This document shows, piece after piece, positions 14,608-22,885 of a stretch of 31,451 nucleotides of DNA. The stretch comes from a virus. The first letter of the stretch is position 1. Each line of letters opens with the position of its first letter. Below the pieces are notes generated by a model, which was not told the origin of the DNA, searched no databases, and saw only the letters and a list, made by a program, of their open reading frames with translations. The stretch spans positions 1 through 31,451 of IMG/VR virus record IMGVR_UViG_3300035698_003362, one strand, 5' to 3'. The translations under genes were made by a program, and so were the position numbers.

Positions 14608-16374
14608 CTACTCTAAGCCCACACTTGCCGTCTCTAACGGCGTTTTGCTCGTAGTGCCTTGGCCTGTGTTAATTGTTGTGTTATCTCCACCCCGAGAACC
14701 CGCCTGTATGCCTTGTTGTGGTAGTTCCTGTTGTACTTCTACCCAGAAATCATCTGGATCGTCAATACCCTGATCGCCACCAAGTTCCCTTGTAATCTTG
14801 TCGACATTAGGCTCCTTACCCTGCAATTGTGCAAATGGAGCAAGACCCATGATTATGTCCTGAACAAACTTCGATTTACGTGCATATCGCTCGTTTGTAG
14901 TATCGGCCTGGCCTACAAAAACAGCTATGTCGAAATTGTAGTCGTCAAACGTACCCTCGCGATAGTCTGGTTCCCACTGTTCGAACACACCATCGTCAGG
15001 CAGCCCGGTATTCAATGGGAATTCGTCAAACTCATCATGCCAAAGCCAATACGCAGCCTTCTGACACAAACTTTTCGCAACTTTAATGATCATACCCTGC
15101 AAGTCACTCATTTTAATACCAGCAGAATCAAGTAGTTGCTGATCTTGTGCTGCCGTCTGAGATTGCGGACCAAGCCCGCCAAGGACTTCTGCATTCATAG
15201 CAGCGTCATTGTACCATTCTTTGACCTGCTGAGAGCTTGCAAGCATCGCCTGGGAGACGCCTCCTACCTTCACGGTATCAATAGTACCACCAAGCGATAG
15301 AATACCATCACCATCTTTTGCGTCAGCCATGCTCTCGAGTTGTTTTTTATCTCCAAAGTTACCTGTAGGGAAATCTCGCTCATTTATTGCACGATCTACA
15401 AACTTCGCAGCCAAATCATTCGCCGCACGATGCAAGTCTATAAATGTACTGACAATAGAAATTGGCTTTACTGTGCCGGGCTTATCAAGAAATGATGTTC
15501 TATCATATGGCCCTTCTTCCGGCCCCTCATATGGGCGGCGTGATAATATGCCAACCTTTTCAATTTCGTCTAAATCGCCTGGCAGCGTAACAATCTCGCG
15601 GGTTTGTGGCAAATACAAGTGAAGTAACTTGATCTCATCATAAATGTTGGGAATACGCTTCTCGTCACCACCAGTGAGTTTCGCCTCAATCGGCTCGATC
15701 AATTCGACTTGATCTGGATCGTACAGCTCGCAACCAGTAGCAAACGCCTTCGGCACATCTTGATAATGGCCCATAAACTTGCACGTATCCCATGTCCGAG
15801 CGTCACTATCGTAAACGAAATCCTTCGCATCAATACATCTGACGTAGAACTTGCCCGGATCGTCAAGGTAGCCAGTAGCCTCTTCAAGATTACCAACGAC
15901 CTTATCTGGGGCAACGCCACTAACTAAAATACCCTGCCCAAACAATGCCTGTACGACAAAATCACGCATAACATCGTTTAGATTAGCCTGATTGAACCGG
16001 TGTTTAACACCACGCTCAAATATCCGTGCAAAAACATCTAAACCAGTAGAAGTATACCCAAACTTCGGTAACGGGTCGATTGCAAGTAATGGCCGAAGCG
16101 TAATGATAGTCGTAAACACCATAGCCAACTGACGATCTCGCTCACCCAACCCACGAGCATTTACGCCCGAACCATCTTGAAGCACACCATCGACATACTT
16201 TCCGTTAGGGCCGCTACCGTCGAAATACAGCCCGCAAAGCTCGTCAAGCATTAACTGTCGCTGTCTTTCAACCTCCTCACAATGCTTCTGAGCCTTACGC
16301 ACAGCACGCACCAATCGCAAATCCTGCTCGGTAAGCTTAGGTTCTATCTCGGTTTTTTCTGCTACTTCTACCAT
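14608..16374 (-). CDS. Portal protein
   Basis: 588 residues from ATG 16374. It follows the large terminase directly (17-base gap). The N-terminal helix bundle and FTTIITLRPLLAIDPLPKFG (about residues 87-106) resemble portals of short-tailed phages. The central region has alternating strands and helices (IVTLPGDLDEIEKVGILSRR), and a long C-terminal helical part (MSDLQGMIIKVAKSLC) ends in a flexible Gln/Gly/Thr-rich tail. Portals form the 12-fold ring through which DNA is packaged and later exits, and bind the terminase and neck. Assignment is by position, length and general pattern; the exact family is not determined. Confidence 0.78.
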   Translation of the reverse strand: MVEVAEKTEIEPKLTEQDLRLVRAVRKAQKHCEEVERQRQLMLDELCGLYFDGSGPNGKYVDGVLQDGSGVNARGLGERDRQLAMVFTTIITLRPLLAIDPLPKFGYTSTGLDVFARIFERGVKHRFNQANLNDVMRDFVVQALFGQGILVSGVAPDKVVGNLEEATGYLDDPGKFYVRCIDAKDFVYDSDARTWDTCKFMGHYQDVPKAFATGCELYDPDQVELIEPIEAKLTGGDEKRIPNIYDEIKLLHLYLPQTREIVTLPGDLDEIEKVGILSRRPYEGPEEGPYDRTSFLDKPGTVKPISIVSTFIDLHRAANDLAAKFVDRAINERDFPTGNFGDKKQLESMADAKDGDGILSLGGTIDTVKVGGVSQAMLASSQQVKEWYNDAAMNAEVLGGLGPQSQTAAQDQQLLDSAGIKMSDLQGMIIKVAKSLCQKAAYWLWHDEFDEFPLNTGLPDDGVFEQWEPDYREGTFDDYNFDIAVFVGQADTTNERYARKSKFVQDIIMGLAPFAQLQGKEPNVDKITRELGGDQGIDDPDDFWVEVQQELPQQGIQAGSRGGDNTTINTGQGTTSKTPLETASVGLE

Positions 16375-16391
16375 ATGTTACAAATTACCTA

Positions 16392-18182
16392 TTAAAAGCG
16401 CCTTTGTTTCTGTTGTTTACGCTCTTCCATCATCTCAGCATATAGCTGTGAGCCAAATAACGGCTTCTCCTGCTCTGGTTCCCATAACTTCGTCATCATA
16501 CGCGATCTGTGAGTTACCAGCCCGGTTATCATACGTGCCATTAAATCATCGTCGTGCATCCCCTCAGGAGCGCCCATAATAGCCTTTTCGCCCTTCAAAG
16601 TCTTGATATATGCCGCCATCTGGTCAACAGTCTCAGAATCGGCCCAGTCCATCTCACCAGCAAGTGTCGCCTGGATTGCAAAGTAAACCAAGTCGCTTTT
16701 GCTTGCGGGGCCTGTATACCAACCATAGTTTATACCACCCCTGGCATTGAGCTGATTAGGCTCACCACGGACGAAGATGTTCGGATACCGCCATTCTTGC
16801 CTAAATTCACCCAACAATAACGGTAACAACACCAACGCAGGCGGGCCGCCATTGACTTCAGGTGCAAGCAAAGCAGTATTGTAATGATAGCCGATACCCA
16901 TAATGATACGGCCCCAAGTCATGATTGGGAAATACCCCTTAACCTTCGCGACTATCTTGTTAGTTTCCATACATTGAACAAGGAGAGAATCGTAATCTGT
17001 CTCGTCTGATGAGCCCCACATGGAATCTGCTCCGACAACATAGTGATATCGCTCGTCAGGATACTGCCATATCTTGACATTGCCAGCGACACGCTCTGAA
17101 AGTTCGTACTCTCTGGGGTGTTTGTCGTCCGTGACAAGCATATCCCCAACCCATTCGGGCTGTCGGACTGTTCTTCTTGCCACAATGATTTCTGGTTGCT
17201 GGAATACATTCAAACCACCCGATAAGAAAGCCTCTTGCTCAGTCGATGGGAACTTATTAGCCCAGAATACCTCATCACCGTTGAATTCCACCAACGACGC
17301 CCGACGCCACATCATCTGACCAGCAGTAACGCCAGTGAAATCTACCAGTGCAGCGTCCTCAGTTAGCTTGTAAGCGTCTGATGCGGCCACAATAGCCTTC
17401 TCATTATCTGTAAGCTCGCCCATGTCGTCCCATGTGATCTCAGCGCCGCTATCATACTCTTCGTCAAGGAACCATGGACAGAATATCGCCCGGTAATGAC
17501 AGGGTAATCCATTGGCAAGTATACCATTCTTGGCAGCGTAGTAATCTCGATACCATTCGTCACCAACCGATAAACCTGTTGACTCTTGTATGATAAACGT
17601 ATCCGACTTCATCGGTACGGCGGGGATAAGCTCGTTTACAGTAGAATCAACATGTAACCAATATGGTTTCTCAGAGAAATGCACGCCCTGAAGCGTTGAA
17701 CCCATACCAGGCGTAGTACCCTCAGAGCTACCAATCCGATAATGACTGTCAATCACATCGTATGATAAACCCATTTCATTAGTCGCTTTGGTTTTCGGTG
17801 GGCTTTCGAGTTCGTTTTCCAACTGTTCTTGCAATAACTTCAACTTCCCCAACCAGTCGCGAGGCAAGTCTTTCTTGTTAGCAATACTAATCGACGTATG
17901 CCCAGGATTGGTTATCGTCCACCACCAACAGAAGATTATCACAAACAACGACCCGCCAAGCTGCCGATACTTCAACAATCGTATCCTGATAGGTTTGCCA
18001 ATTGCCACCTGCTCACATATAGCAAGCCATAACAACCTTTGGCCTCGCTTGAACTTGAACGGAACCAGCTCCCCGGCTTTGTTCCTGATCTTGACGAACC
18101 GTAAGCAAAAGGCCTCAAAGTCCATTATGAGCTTGCGGGCCTGTTTGATTGTGTTATCTGTCACTATTCTATCGTCTACCAT
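16392..18182 (-). CDS. terL: Terminase large subunit
   Basis: 596 residues from ATG 18182, chosen because GGAGG lies eight bases upstream; a GTG six bases earlier is too close to it. The ATPase domain has a deviant Walker A, LKYRQLGGSL (residues 70-79), of the type found in phage terminases, and GVHFSEKPYW (167-176) at the Walker B/adenine region. FPSTEQEAFLSGG (311-323) is a common linker signature. The nuclease domain (RNase H fold) shows VVGADSMWG (D386), PEVNG (E442) and MHDDDLMAR (D544-546), the expected acidic triad. It drives DNA into the prohead and cuts it. It overlaps the preceding gene by seven bases. Confidence 0.92.
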   Translation of the reverse strand: MVDDRIVTDNTIKQARKLIMDFEAFCLRFVKIRNKAGELVPFKFKRGQRLLWLAICEQVAIGKPIRIRLLKYRQLGGSLFVIIFCWWWTITNPGHTSISIANKKDLPRDWLGKLKLLQEQLENELESPPKTKATNEMGLSYDVIDSHYRIGSSEGTTPGMGSTLQGVHFSEKPYWLHVDSTVNELIPAVPMKSDTFIIQESTGLSVGDEWYRDYYAAKNGILANGLPCHYRAIFCPWFLDEEYDSGAEITWDDMGELTDNEKAIVAASDAYKLTEDAALVDFTGVTAGQMMWRRASLVEFNGDEVFWANKFPSTEQEAFLSGGLNVFQQPEIIVARRTVRQPEWVGDMLVTDDKHPREYELSERVAGNVKIWQYPDERYHYVVGADSMWGSSDETDYDSLLVQCMETNKIVAKVKGYFPIMTWGRIIMGIGYHYNTALLAPEVNGGPPALVLLPLLLGEFRQEWRYPNIFVRGEPNQLNARGGINYGWYTGPASKSDLVYFAIQATLAGEMDWADSETVDQMAAYIKTLKGEKAIMGAPEGMHDDDLMARMITGLVTHRSRMMTKLWEPEQEKPLFGSQLYAEMMEERKQQKQRRF

Positions 18183-18604
18183 ATCCACAGCCTCCAGAAT
18201 GAGCGGCGGGGCTTGTTTTGAACATTGCGTACAACGAAGGGGTGTAGCTTAGTGGTCTCTCGAAGTCCGTCAACGAACTGCAACATGCGAGTACGACGTT
18301 CGTCTGGTGTCTCTGCCGGCTTCTCGGTTTCTTTTGCTTCAAATCCTGGACAGTTTTCGTTTATATAGTGCATGGCTGGACTTGGAGATCGAGAACATCT
18401 GAATGTGGCGTAATCGGGAACATACCACTTGCAATCTTTACAGTATACCCTTGATTGAAGCTTTTTGACATCAGCTTTGAGACCAACAACCTCCACTGCT
18501 GGCATAATGCACCACGCAGAAACCTGGTGGCAATGGGGACAATACGCTAAACCAGTATTTTCACCTTTGAAAACGATTGGAAATTTTTCATGCCCACAAG
18601 TCAT
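18176..18604 (-). CDS. Zinc-ribbon hypothetical protein
   Basis: 142 residues from ATG 18604, which shares a base with the TGA of the gene before it. It carries a CGHE start, CPHCHQ (residues 21-26), then CKDCKWY (about 55-61) and later cysteines CSRS and CPGF, enough for two zinc-binding knuckles. The C-terminal half is helical and charged, ending in RRSFWRLWIW. It lies directly upstream of the large terminase. A DNA- or RNA-binding helper of packaging is possible, but unproven. Confidence 0.7.
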   Translation of the reverse strand: MTCGHEKFPIVFKGENTGLAYCPHCHQVSAWCIMPAVEVVGLKADVKKLQSRVYCKDCKWYVPDYATFRCSRSPSPAMHYINENCPGFEAKETEKPAETPDERRTRMLQFVDGLRETTKLHPFVVRNVQNKPRRSFWRLWIW

Positions 18605-18960
18605 CACTCCACCCCCTTCGGAGCCTTACCTAATACCTTCAACGCTTCCTTGTCGGCTGTTGTAAGGCACTCCCATTTCCAAGATTGATACTTCCCACAA
18701 CTACCGCATTTATATAGATAGTGATAACCACCAGCCGCGAATAGTTCCTCAAACTCCCACTCGTGCTTGCAAGGATAGGTTGGACTTTCTTTAGGTGACA
18801 CATTCTCTGTGTGCTCTTCAGTTGTAAGTATAAGCGTCGGGTCAATTGCTTTAATCTTTCTCGCCAAGAAGGAGACACGATTATGCAATCGATTAAGTTT
18901 GTCAGTTATATCACGCAAATTGTTTTTTACACGCGTACTGCTTAAACAAGACTCATTCAT
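18604..18960 (-). CDS. Coiled-coil zinc-ribbon protein
   Basis: 118 residues from ATG 18960, selected because AAAGGAA lies at correct spacing; an upstream in-frame start (19008) lacks one. Residues 8-45 form a helical segment (VKNNLRDITDKLNRLHNRV). The C-terminal part has CKHEW, then CGSCGKYQSWKWEC, a zinc-ribbon arrangement. It is coupled to the second zinc-ribbon gene through TGATG. It may bind nucleic acid during packaging or late regulation; the family is not recognised. Confidence 0.7.
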   Translation of the reverse strand: MNESCLSSTRVKNNLRDITDKLNRLHNRVSFLARKIKAIDPTLILTTEEHTENVSPKESPTYPCKHEWEFEELFAAGGYHYLYKCGSCGKYQSWKWECLTTADKEALKVLGKAPKGVE

Positions 18961-19060
18961 TTTATTGTTCCTTTTCCCGGCATTTACGCCGACCTTACCC
19001 ATACCCAAGCGCCCAACAGCAGCTTACGAAGCAACCTCGACGCCGATTATTCCTAGTATC

Positions 19061-19087
19061 TACCGTAAGCCGCGAAGACTTACGGTA
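19061..19087. other. Perfect 9-bp inverted repeat in noncoding gap
   Basis: TACCGTAAG (19061-19069) and CTTACGGTA (19079-19087) are perfect inverted copies with a nine-base loop. They lie in the roughly 230-base stretch between the small-terminase-like gene and the zinc-ribbon gene, where no convincing gene is seen. No T-run follows on either strand, so it is not a standard terminator. A protein-binding site, packaging signal or regulatory RNA hairpin are all possible. Confidence 0.6.
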
Positions 19088-19190
19088 ATCAACACAAAAC
19101 TACTCACCCCGTAGCACTTCGCATAAATACCAATGTTTACGCCATTATCACACACGAGCAACAACACCATAAATTGACATAAGTGCCATT

Positions 19191-19493
19191 TTAACCCTCA
19201 TTGCCAGCAATTATCTGATCCCAAGTCAACTTTCCAGTCACTTCCGCCTCAATCTTCGCGGGCATAAGCTTGTTCACTAACGCACCCCAGATAGCCCTAT
19301 CCGTTCTATCACCCTTTGCAAGCGTCGCAAGGTACTTTGTACCGCCTAGCCGCTTATAGGTGGTTATAACGTCGTCTACAATAGCTTTGTTGACAGCGTT
19401 CTTACTACCCTTGGGACGCCCCGGCCCTGCACCTTGAATCATGTGTTTTCCGTTGCTCTGTCTAGTTTCTGTTATTTTTTTCTTCTTAATCAT
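19191..19493 (-). CDS. Small terminase-like/DNA-binding protein
   Basis: 100 residues from ATG 19493. It begins with a lysine-rich segment and contains GAGPGRPKGSKNAVNK (about residues 22-37), an AT-hook-like opening common in phage small proteins found just before terminases. A helical part (IVDDVITTYKRLGGTKYLATLA) and a KLMPAKIEAEVTGKLTWDQI ending follow, as in DUF5681-like/small terminase relatives. It is the first gene of the leftward virion operon, two genes ahead of the zinc-ribbon and large terminase genes. It could select DNA for packaging. No good ribosome site is seen before the ATG, and a GTG nine bases upstream is an alternative start. Confidence 0.6.
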   Translation of the reverse strand: MIKKKKITETRQSNGKHMIQGAGPGRPKGSKNAVNKAIVDDVITTYKRLGGTKYLATLAKGDRTDRAIWGALVNKLMPAKIEAEVTGKLTWDQIIAGNEG

Positions 19494-19521
19494 AATAAAC
19501 ACACAATAATAAATAAATTTT

Positions 19522-19540
19522 ACCCCTGTTTAATTGGGGT
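19522..19540. promoter_or_regulatory. Inverted repeat in divergent control region
   Basis: ACCCC-N9-GGGGT in the 150-base gap between the divergent operons, followed on the plus strand by TTTTG. It lies between the leftward start codon and the rightward promoter. It could be an operator for a phage regulator such as the XRE-type protein encoded at 23405, or a small hairpin in the leftward leader. No definite leftward promoter is recognisable here. Confidence 0.35.
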
Positions 19541-19574
19541 TTTGTACAATTTTGAAAAACTTTGAAAATAACTA

Positions 19575-19602
19575 TTGACTCTCTCATGTAATACGTTACA
19601 AT
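19575..19602 (+). promoter_or_regulatory. Sigma-70 type promoter of the rightward operon
   Basis: TTGACT (-35, 19575-19580), a 16-base spacer and TACAAT (-10, 19597-19602) match the sigma-70 consensus at five of six positions each. Transcription would start near 19609 and leave a leader of about 45 bases before ATG 19655. The upstream DNA is AT-rich. It is the best promoter in the window and probably drives the ten plus-strand genes. Confidence 0.75.
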
Positions 19603-19654
19603 TACCGATAGATAGAACAGAAGTTAAACCGCTAATCCTTGGGAGTAATGAATC

Positions 19655-19972
19655 ATGAAAGACATAATTACAGTTTATTGCGTTTGCTACCATAAAACTG
19701 ATGTTTTTAGTTATTGGACGCTTGCGGTTCCAAACGATTGGGTAATTATAGACAAGCAAGATCGGGTTATCGGCCCCGGAATCAATGTTACCGACGACAA
19801 ATACGAACCAGATTATAAGTATTCAGAGTGTGAGTGCGGTGACGCAATTACGTACGCGCCGGGTCAGACACTAGAGTGTTGCTCAAAATGCGGGACACCG
19901 CGCCAGATAAGCTCAACGGCTGCAATGTCCGAGACCGACACCCTTATCCACCAACACGCCTTCAACACTTAA
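19655..19972 (+). CDS. Zinc-ribbon hypothetical protein, first early gene
   Basis: 105 residues. ATG 19655 is nine bases after GGGAG; an ATG in another frame lies closer to it. The N-terminal half is beta-type and hydrophobic (MKDIITVYCVCYHKTDVF). The C-terminal part has CECGD and later CCSKCGTPR (about residues 59-62 and 76-84), a short zinc ribbon. First gene after the rightward promoter, so probably expressed early. Function unknown. Confidence 0.7.
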   Translation: MKDIITVYCVCYHKTDVFSYWTLAVPNDWVIIDKQDRVIGPGINVTDDKYEPDYKYSECECGDAITYAPGQTLECCSKCGTPRQISSTAAMSETDTLIHQHAFNT

Positions 19973-19997
19973 CCTTAACCTTACGGGAGAAATGAAA

Positions 19998-20390
19998 ATG
20001 AAACATACTACAGAAGAGAAAAAAGAGTACATGACTAGCTTGCGTAACCGATGGAACCAAGCCAAAAAGCTATTCACGGACGGAGAAGCAAAAGCGGTCG
20101 ATATTATTATGGCAATACACGGCATGAAGTATTCGCGGATGGGCTTTTTCTTTTGCAAGTTACAAATGCAACAACAAAACCTTGACGGAATACCATACCT
20201 TGACTGTAAGACTTTCAAAGGCTGGATTGACAATGGGTTTTGTGTCCGCAAGGGTGAAAAAAGTACTGTATCCGGTGTTTCCTGGGTGTCCGTCGGTTCC
20301 AAGGGTGAGGAAGCAAAAGACTTAGATAATAGCTACATGTTTCCCAAAGAGTATAAGTTATTCCACCGATCACAAGTTGACGCGGCATAA
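19998..20390 (+). CDS. ArdC-N-like protein
   Basis: 130 residues from the second of two nearby ATGs, chosen for its eight-base distance from GGGAG. After a helical N-terminus, residues 60-90 read GIPYLDCKTFKGWIDNGF then CVRKGEKSTVSG, and the end has YKLFHRSQVD. The 'W...G..VRKGEKS' and 'LF..SQVD' pair is the pattern of the ArdC antirestriction N-terminal domain, which binds single-stranded DNA. A role in protecting incoming DNA would suit an early gene, but the match is by motif only and the ArdC protease domain is absent. Confidence 0.55.
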   Translation: MKHTTEEKKEYMTSLRNRWNQAKKLFTDGEAKAVDIIMAIHGMKYSRMGFFFCKLQMQQQNLDGIPYLDCKTFKGWIDNGFCVRKGEKSTVSGVSWVSVGSKGEEAKDLDNSYMFPKEYKLFHRSQVDAA

Positions 20391-20399
20391 ATCGGCATT

Positions 20400-20430
20400 T
20401 TGCATAGGCTGGTATCGCCAGCCCTTGCAA
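20400..20430 (+). other. Nested hairpin in early-operon intergenic leader
   Basis: GGCTGG-TATCG-CCAGCC (20407-20423) is a perfect 6-bp stem, enclosed by TTGCA (20400-20404) and TGCAA (20426-20430) across a 2x2 internal loop. It lies in the 87-base gap after the ArdC-like gene. There is no T-run. It may be an mRNA processing or stability element, or a binding site. Confidence 0.5.
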
Positions 20431-20477
20431 TATATCGAAAATCGGTGTATTACTACTTTTACCGGGAGATTATTACA

Positions 20478-20807
20478 ATGAAAACTATTGAAACAAAAAC
20501 AAAAACAATGTGGAATGAATCGGGCTTGACATGGGAACAATTCGCAGCACCCGGCGACCTTGTAGACGATAGCGTTGTCGACTATTTCCGCGAAGTGGTC
20601 CCGCCTATTACAAATACGTGCGTAATCGTACAATGCGGCGAGGCATACGACTACAGGGACGGAGGCGACACTTACGCGACGTTTAAGCTAGTTGCGTTTC
20701 GGGGGGTTGACCGTTGGGTTTATGACGGCCACCAACACCGGATTTATTTGGGTAAGTGTAGGCCCCCGCTTATTGTAGTCAAACAACCTCTCGGTTATGG
20801 CCGGTAG
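20478..20807 (+). CDS. Hypothetical early protein
   Basis: 109 residues from ATG 20478, nine bases after GGGAG; an in-frame TTG at 20400 lies inside a hairpin and has no ribosome site. The first 12 residues are Thr/Lys-rich, then acidic helix, then a beta-rich half (CVIVQCGEAYDYRDGGDTYATF) and a basic end. Not recognised. Confidence 0.65.
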   Translation: MKTIETKTKTMWNESGLTWEQFAAPGDLVDDSVVDYFREVVPPITNTCVIVQCGEAYDYRDGGDTYATFKLVAFRGVDRWVYDGHQHRIYLGKCRPPLIVVKQPLGYGR

Positions 20808-20863
20808 CGCGGCCCCTGGCGATGGATTGAAACTAAACCACTAACCTTTGGGAGAATAGAATT

Positions 20864-21151
20864 ATGAAAATTAGCGACATAATACCAGCATTGCAAAGGG
20901 CAGCTCGATATCTAAAGCATCCTCGCGTCGAAGCGATTGATTTTGTTTTGCCGTCCTCGACTTGTGCGGATACGCTTGATCAAATTTGCGAGGATTTGCT
21001 GCGGGACTGTAACGAGCAACAAAACGCCACAGATCGATTGTCGGATATTCTATCTAAAATCGATGAGGTGACTACAAATGCCGAGGATGCACGGAAAATC
21101 AACAAATTGGTATTAGAGGCGCAAACCATACTTTGCAATTTTTCCACCTAA
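20864..21151 (+). CDS. Hypothetical helical early protein
   Basis: 95 residues, ATG 20864 after the leader CTAACCTTTGGGAG. Almost entirely helical, starting MKISDIIPALQRAARYL and ending in a coiled segment (KINKLVLEAQTILC). Three cysteines, no metal-binding arrangement. Its stop codon TAA is part of the next gene's CTAACCTTT leader. Unknown function; small helical early proteins often bind host factors. Confidence 0.65.
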   Translation: MKISDIIPALQRAARYLKHPRVEAIDFVLPSSTCADTLDQICEDLLRDCNEQQNATDRLSDILSKIDEVTTNAEDARKINKLVLEAQTILCNFST

Positions 21152-21177
21152 CCTTTAACAATACGGGAGTAATGAAA

Positions 21178-22065
21178 ATGGAAACTACATATCAGCCGCT
21201 TGATAAAAAACTGGCCTATTTATCTCACCACGGAACCAGTTTTAGCCCGGAAAAGCGCGGAGAAGATGAGATCAGGAAGCACAAAGAGGCTTTCGATGGA
21301 CTGACTGAAGAGCTTGGGGGGGTTTTTACACAAGCCCACGCGGACAAGTTGCATATTCTCTGGACTGACTGGCTGCACTCGCACAGTAATGTTATGTCTT
21401 CGATGATTACAGGCCCGGCCAATTTCCCAGTCGCAAGGAACCGCAAGCGGGGCGATTGGGCAGACAATAAACGTCAGAAGATTTGGGAGTTTTGCGACAA
21501 TCTCCGCAAGTGGAAACGAAAAGCAGACAAGATAGAAAAGATCAGTGCTGCCGGTGGTGAATTGGCAATGAAAAAAGCGGAGCTGGAAAACTCTTTAAAA
21601 TGGCACGAAGCTATGAAAACAGCGAATAAAATCATCAAATCGGCAATCAAAAGCGGTGGCATTAACGCCGAAACACGCGAATCATTGCGAGCGTTGGGGA
21701 TAAACACAATGCCGGAGAGTTTCGAAAAATATGGGTTTCGTTCCTTTGAACTAACAAATTCAAACGCCCGTATTAAAAACCAAACCGCCAGGGTTGCTGA
21801 ACTCGAACGCAGGGAAGCTGCAAAAGAATCAGGCTTAGAGCCAAAAGAATTTGAGATTGACGGCGGAAAAGTAACCTATGATTATGCCGAGAACCGAATC
21901 AATGTTAAACACGACGAAAAGCCGCCACGAGAAATAATTGATACAATCAAGAGCCACGGTTTCCGCTGGAGCCGCAATTTTAGCACGTGGACGCGCAAAA
22001 TGACCCCGAACGCGAAATATAGCACAAAATCACTGATCGCAGCCCTTGGTAATTTATCAACCTAA
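21178..22065 (+). CDS. Conserved phage/mobile-element protein with C-terminal 'GFRWS' domain
   Basis: 295 residues from ATG 21178, eight bases after GGGAG; upstream ATG 21172 is an alternative. The N-terminal half has HHGTSFSPEKRGEDEI (residues 17-32) and MITGPANFPVARNRKRGDWADN (about 61-82), a signature of a conserved phage protein family of unknown function. A helical middle (residues 95-220) ends in coiled-coil AELERREAA. The C-terminus has FEIDGGKVTYDYAENRI then SHGFRWSRNFSTWTRKMT, a compact domain also found in this family and in some mobile-element proteins. Possible DNA-associated role next to the ArdC-like gene, unproven. Confidence 0.7.
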   Translation: METTYQPLDKKLAYLSHHGTSFSPEKRGEDEIRKHKEAFDGLTEELGGVFTQAHADKLHILWTDWLHSHSNVMSSMITGPANFPVARNRKRGDWADNKRQKIWEFCDNLRKWKRKADKIEKISAAGGELAMKKAELENSLKWHEAMKTANKIIKSAIKSGGINAETRESLRALGINTMPESFEKYGFRSFELTNSNARIKNQTARVAELERREAAKESGLEPKEFEIDGGKVTYDYAENRINVKHDEKPPREIIDTIKSHGFRWSRNFSTWTRKMTPNAKYSTKSLIAALGNLST

Positions 22066-22103
22066 GCACTCCCGCCCCGCAAGGTACTCGCCAGGGTTCG
22101 ACT

Positions 22104-22115
22104 CCCCGGCCGGGG
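22104..22115. other. Perfect 12-bp GC palindrome
   Basis: CCCCGGCCGGGG in the 86-base gap before the alanine-repeat gene, preceded by GGTTCGACTCC (22095-22105), which resembles a tRNA T-arm. No full tRNA folds here. The palindrome could be a protein site or a loopless hairpin that slows transcription. Its strongly GC-rich composition contrasts with its neighbours. Confidence 0.4.
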
Positions 22116-22151
22116 TTTGAACGATTAACCTTTAGAATAGGAGCAATTACG

Positions 22152-22775
<624 letters not shown>

Positions 22776-22780
22776 TAATC

Positions 22781-22885
22781 ATGTTATACATCTTATCAGC
22801 AATAGCGACCATAGTCTCGCTTTGCCTCGCAGCGGTCTGGCTTCTCGAAGCCCTAGACGATGACGATTCGGGGGTGCGATTATGA
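22781..22885 (+). CDS. 34-residue membrane peptide
   Basis: ATG 22781 follows AGGAG nine bases upstream, just after the alanine-repeat gene. The product begins MLYILSAIATIVSLCLAAVW, a single membrane segment over residues 2-22, followed by an acidic DDDDS tail. The stop TGA overlaps the next ATG (ATGA). A membrane-inserted micropeptide; function unknown. Confidence 0.6.
   Translation: MLYILSAIATIVSLCLAAVWLLEALDDDDSGVRL

Noticed and set aside
19174-19179. TTGACA on the plus strand as a promoter -35 element
   Set aside because: No -10 element at correct distance and no plus-strand gene downstream before 19655.
19081-19190. 36-residue minus-strand frame in the noncoding gap
   Set aside because: No ribosome site, ends inside the hairpin, and composition is unlike neighbouring genes.
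20821-20840. GGATTGAAAC, similar to the end of some CRISPR repeats
   Set aside because: It occurs once, with no regular repeats and spacers nearby.
22066-22120. tRNA-like segment (GGTTCGACTCC resembling a T-arm)
   Set aside because: No matching acceptor stem, D-arm or anticodon arm folds within 75 bases upstream. Only the T-arm-like part and a GC palindrome are present, so no tRNA is called.
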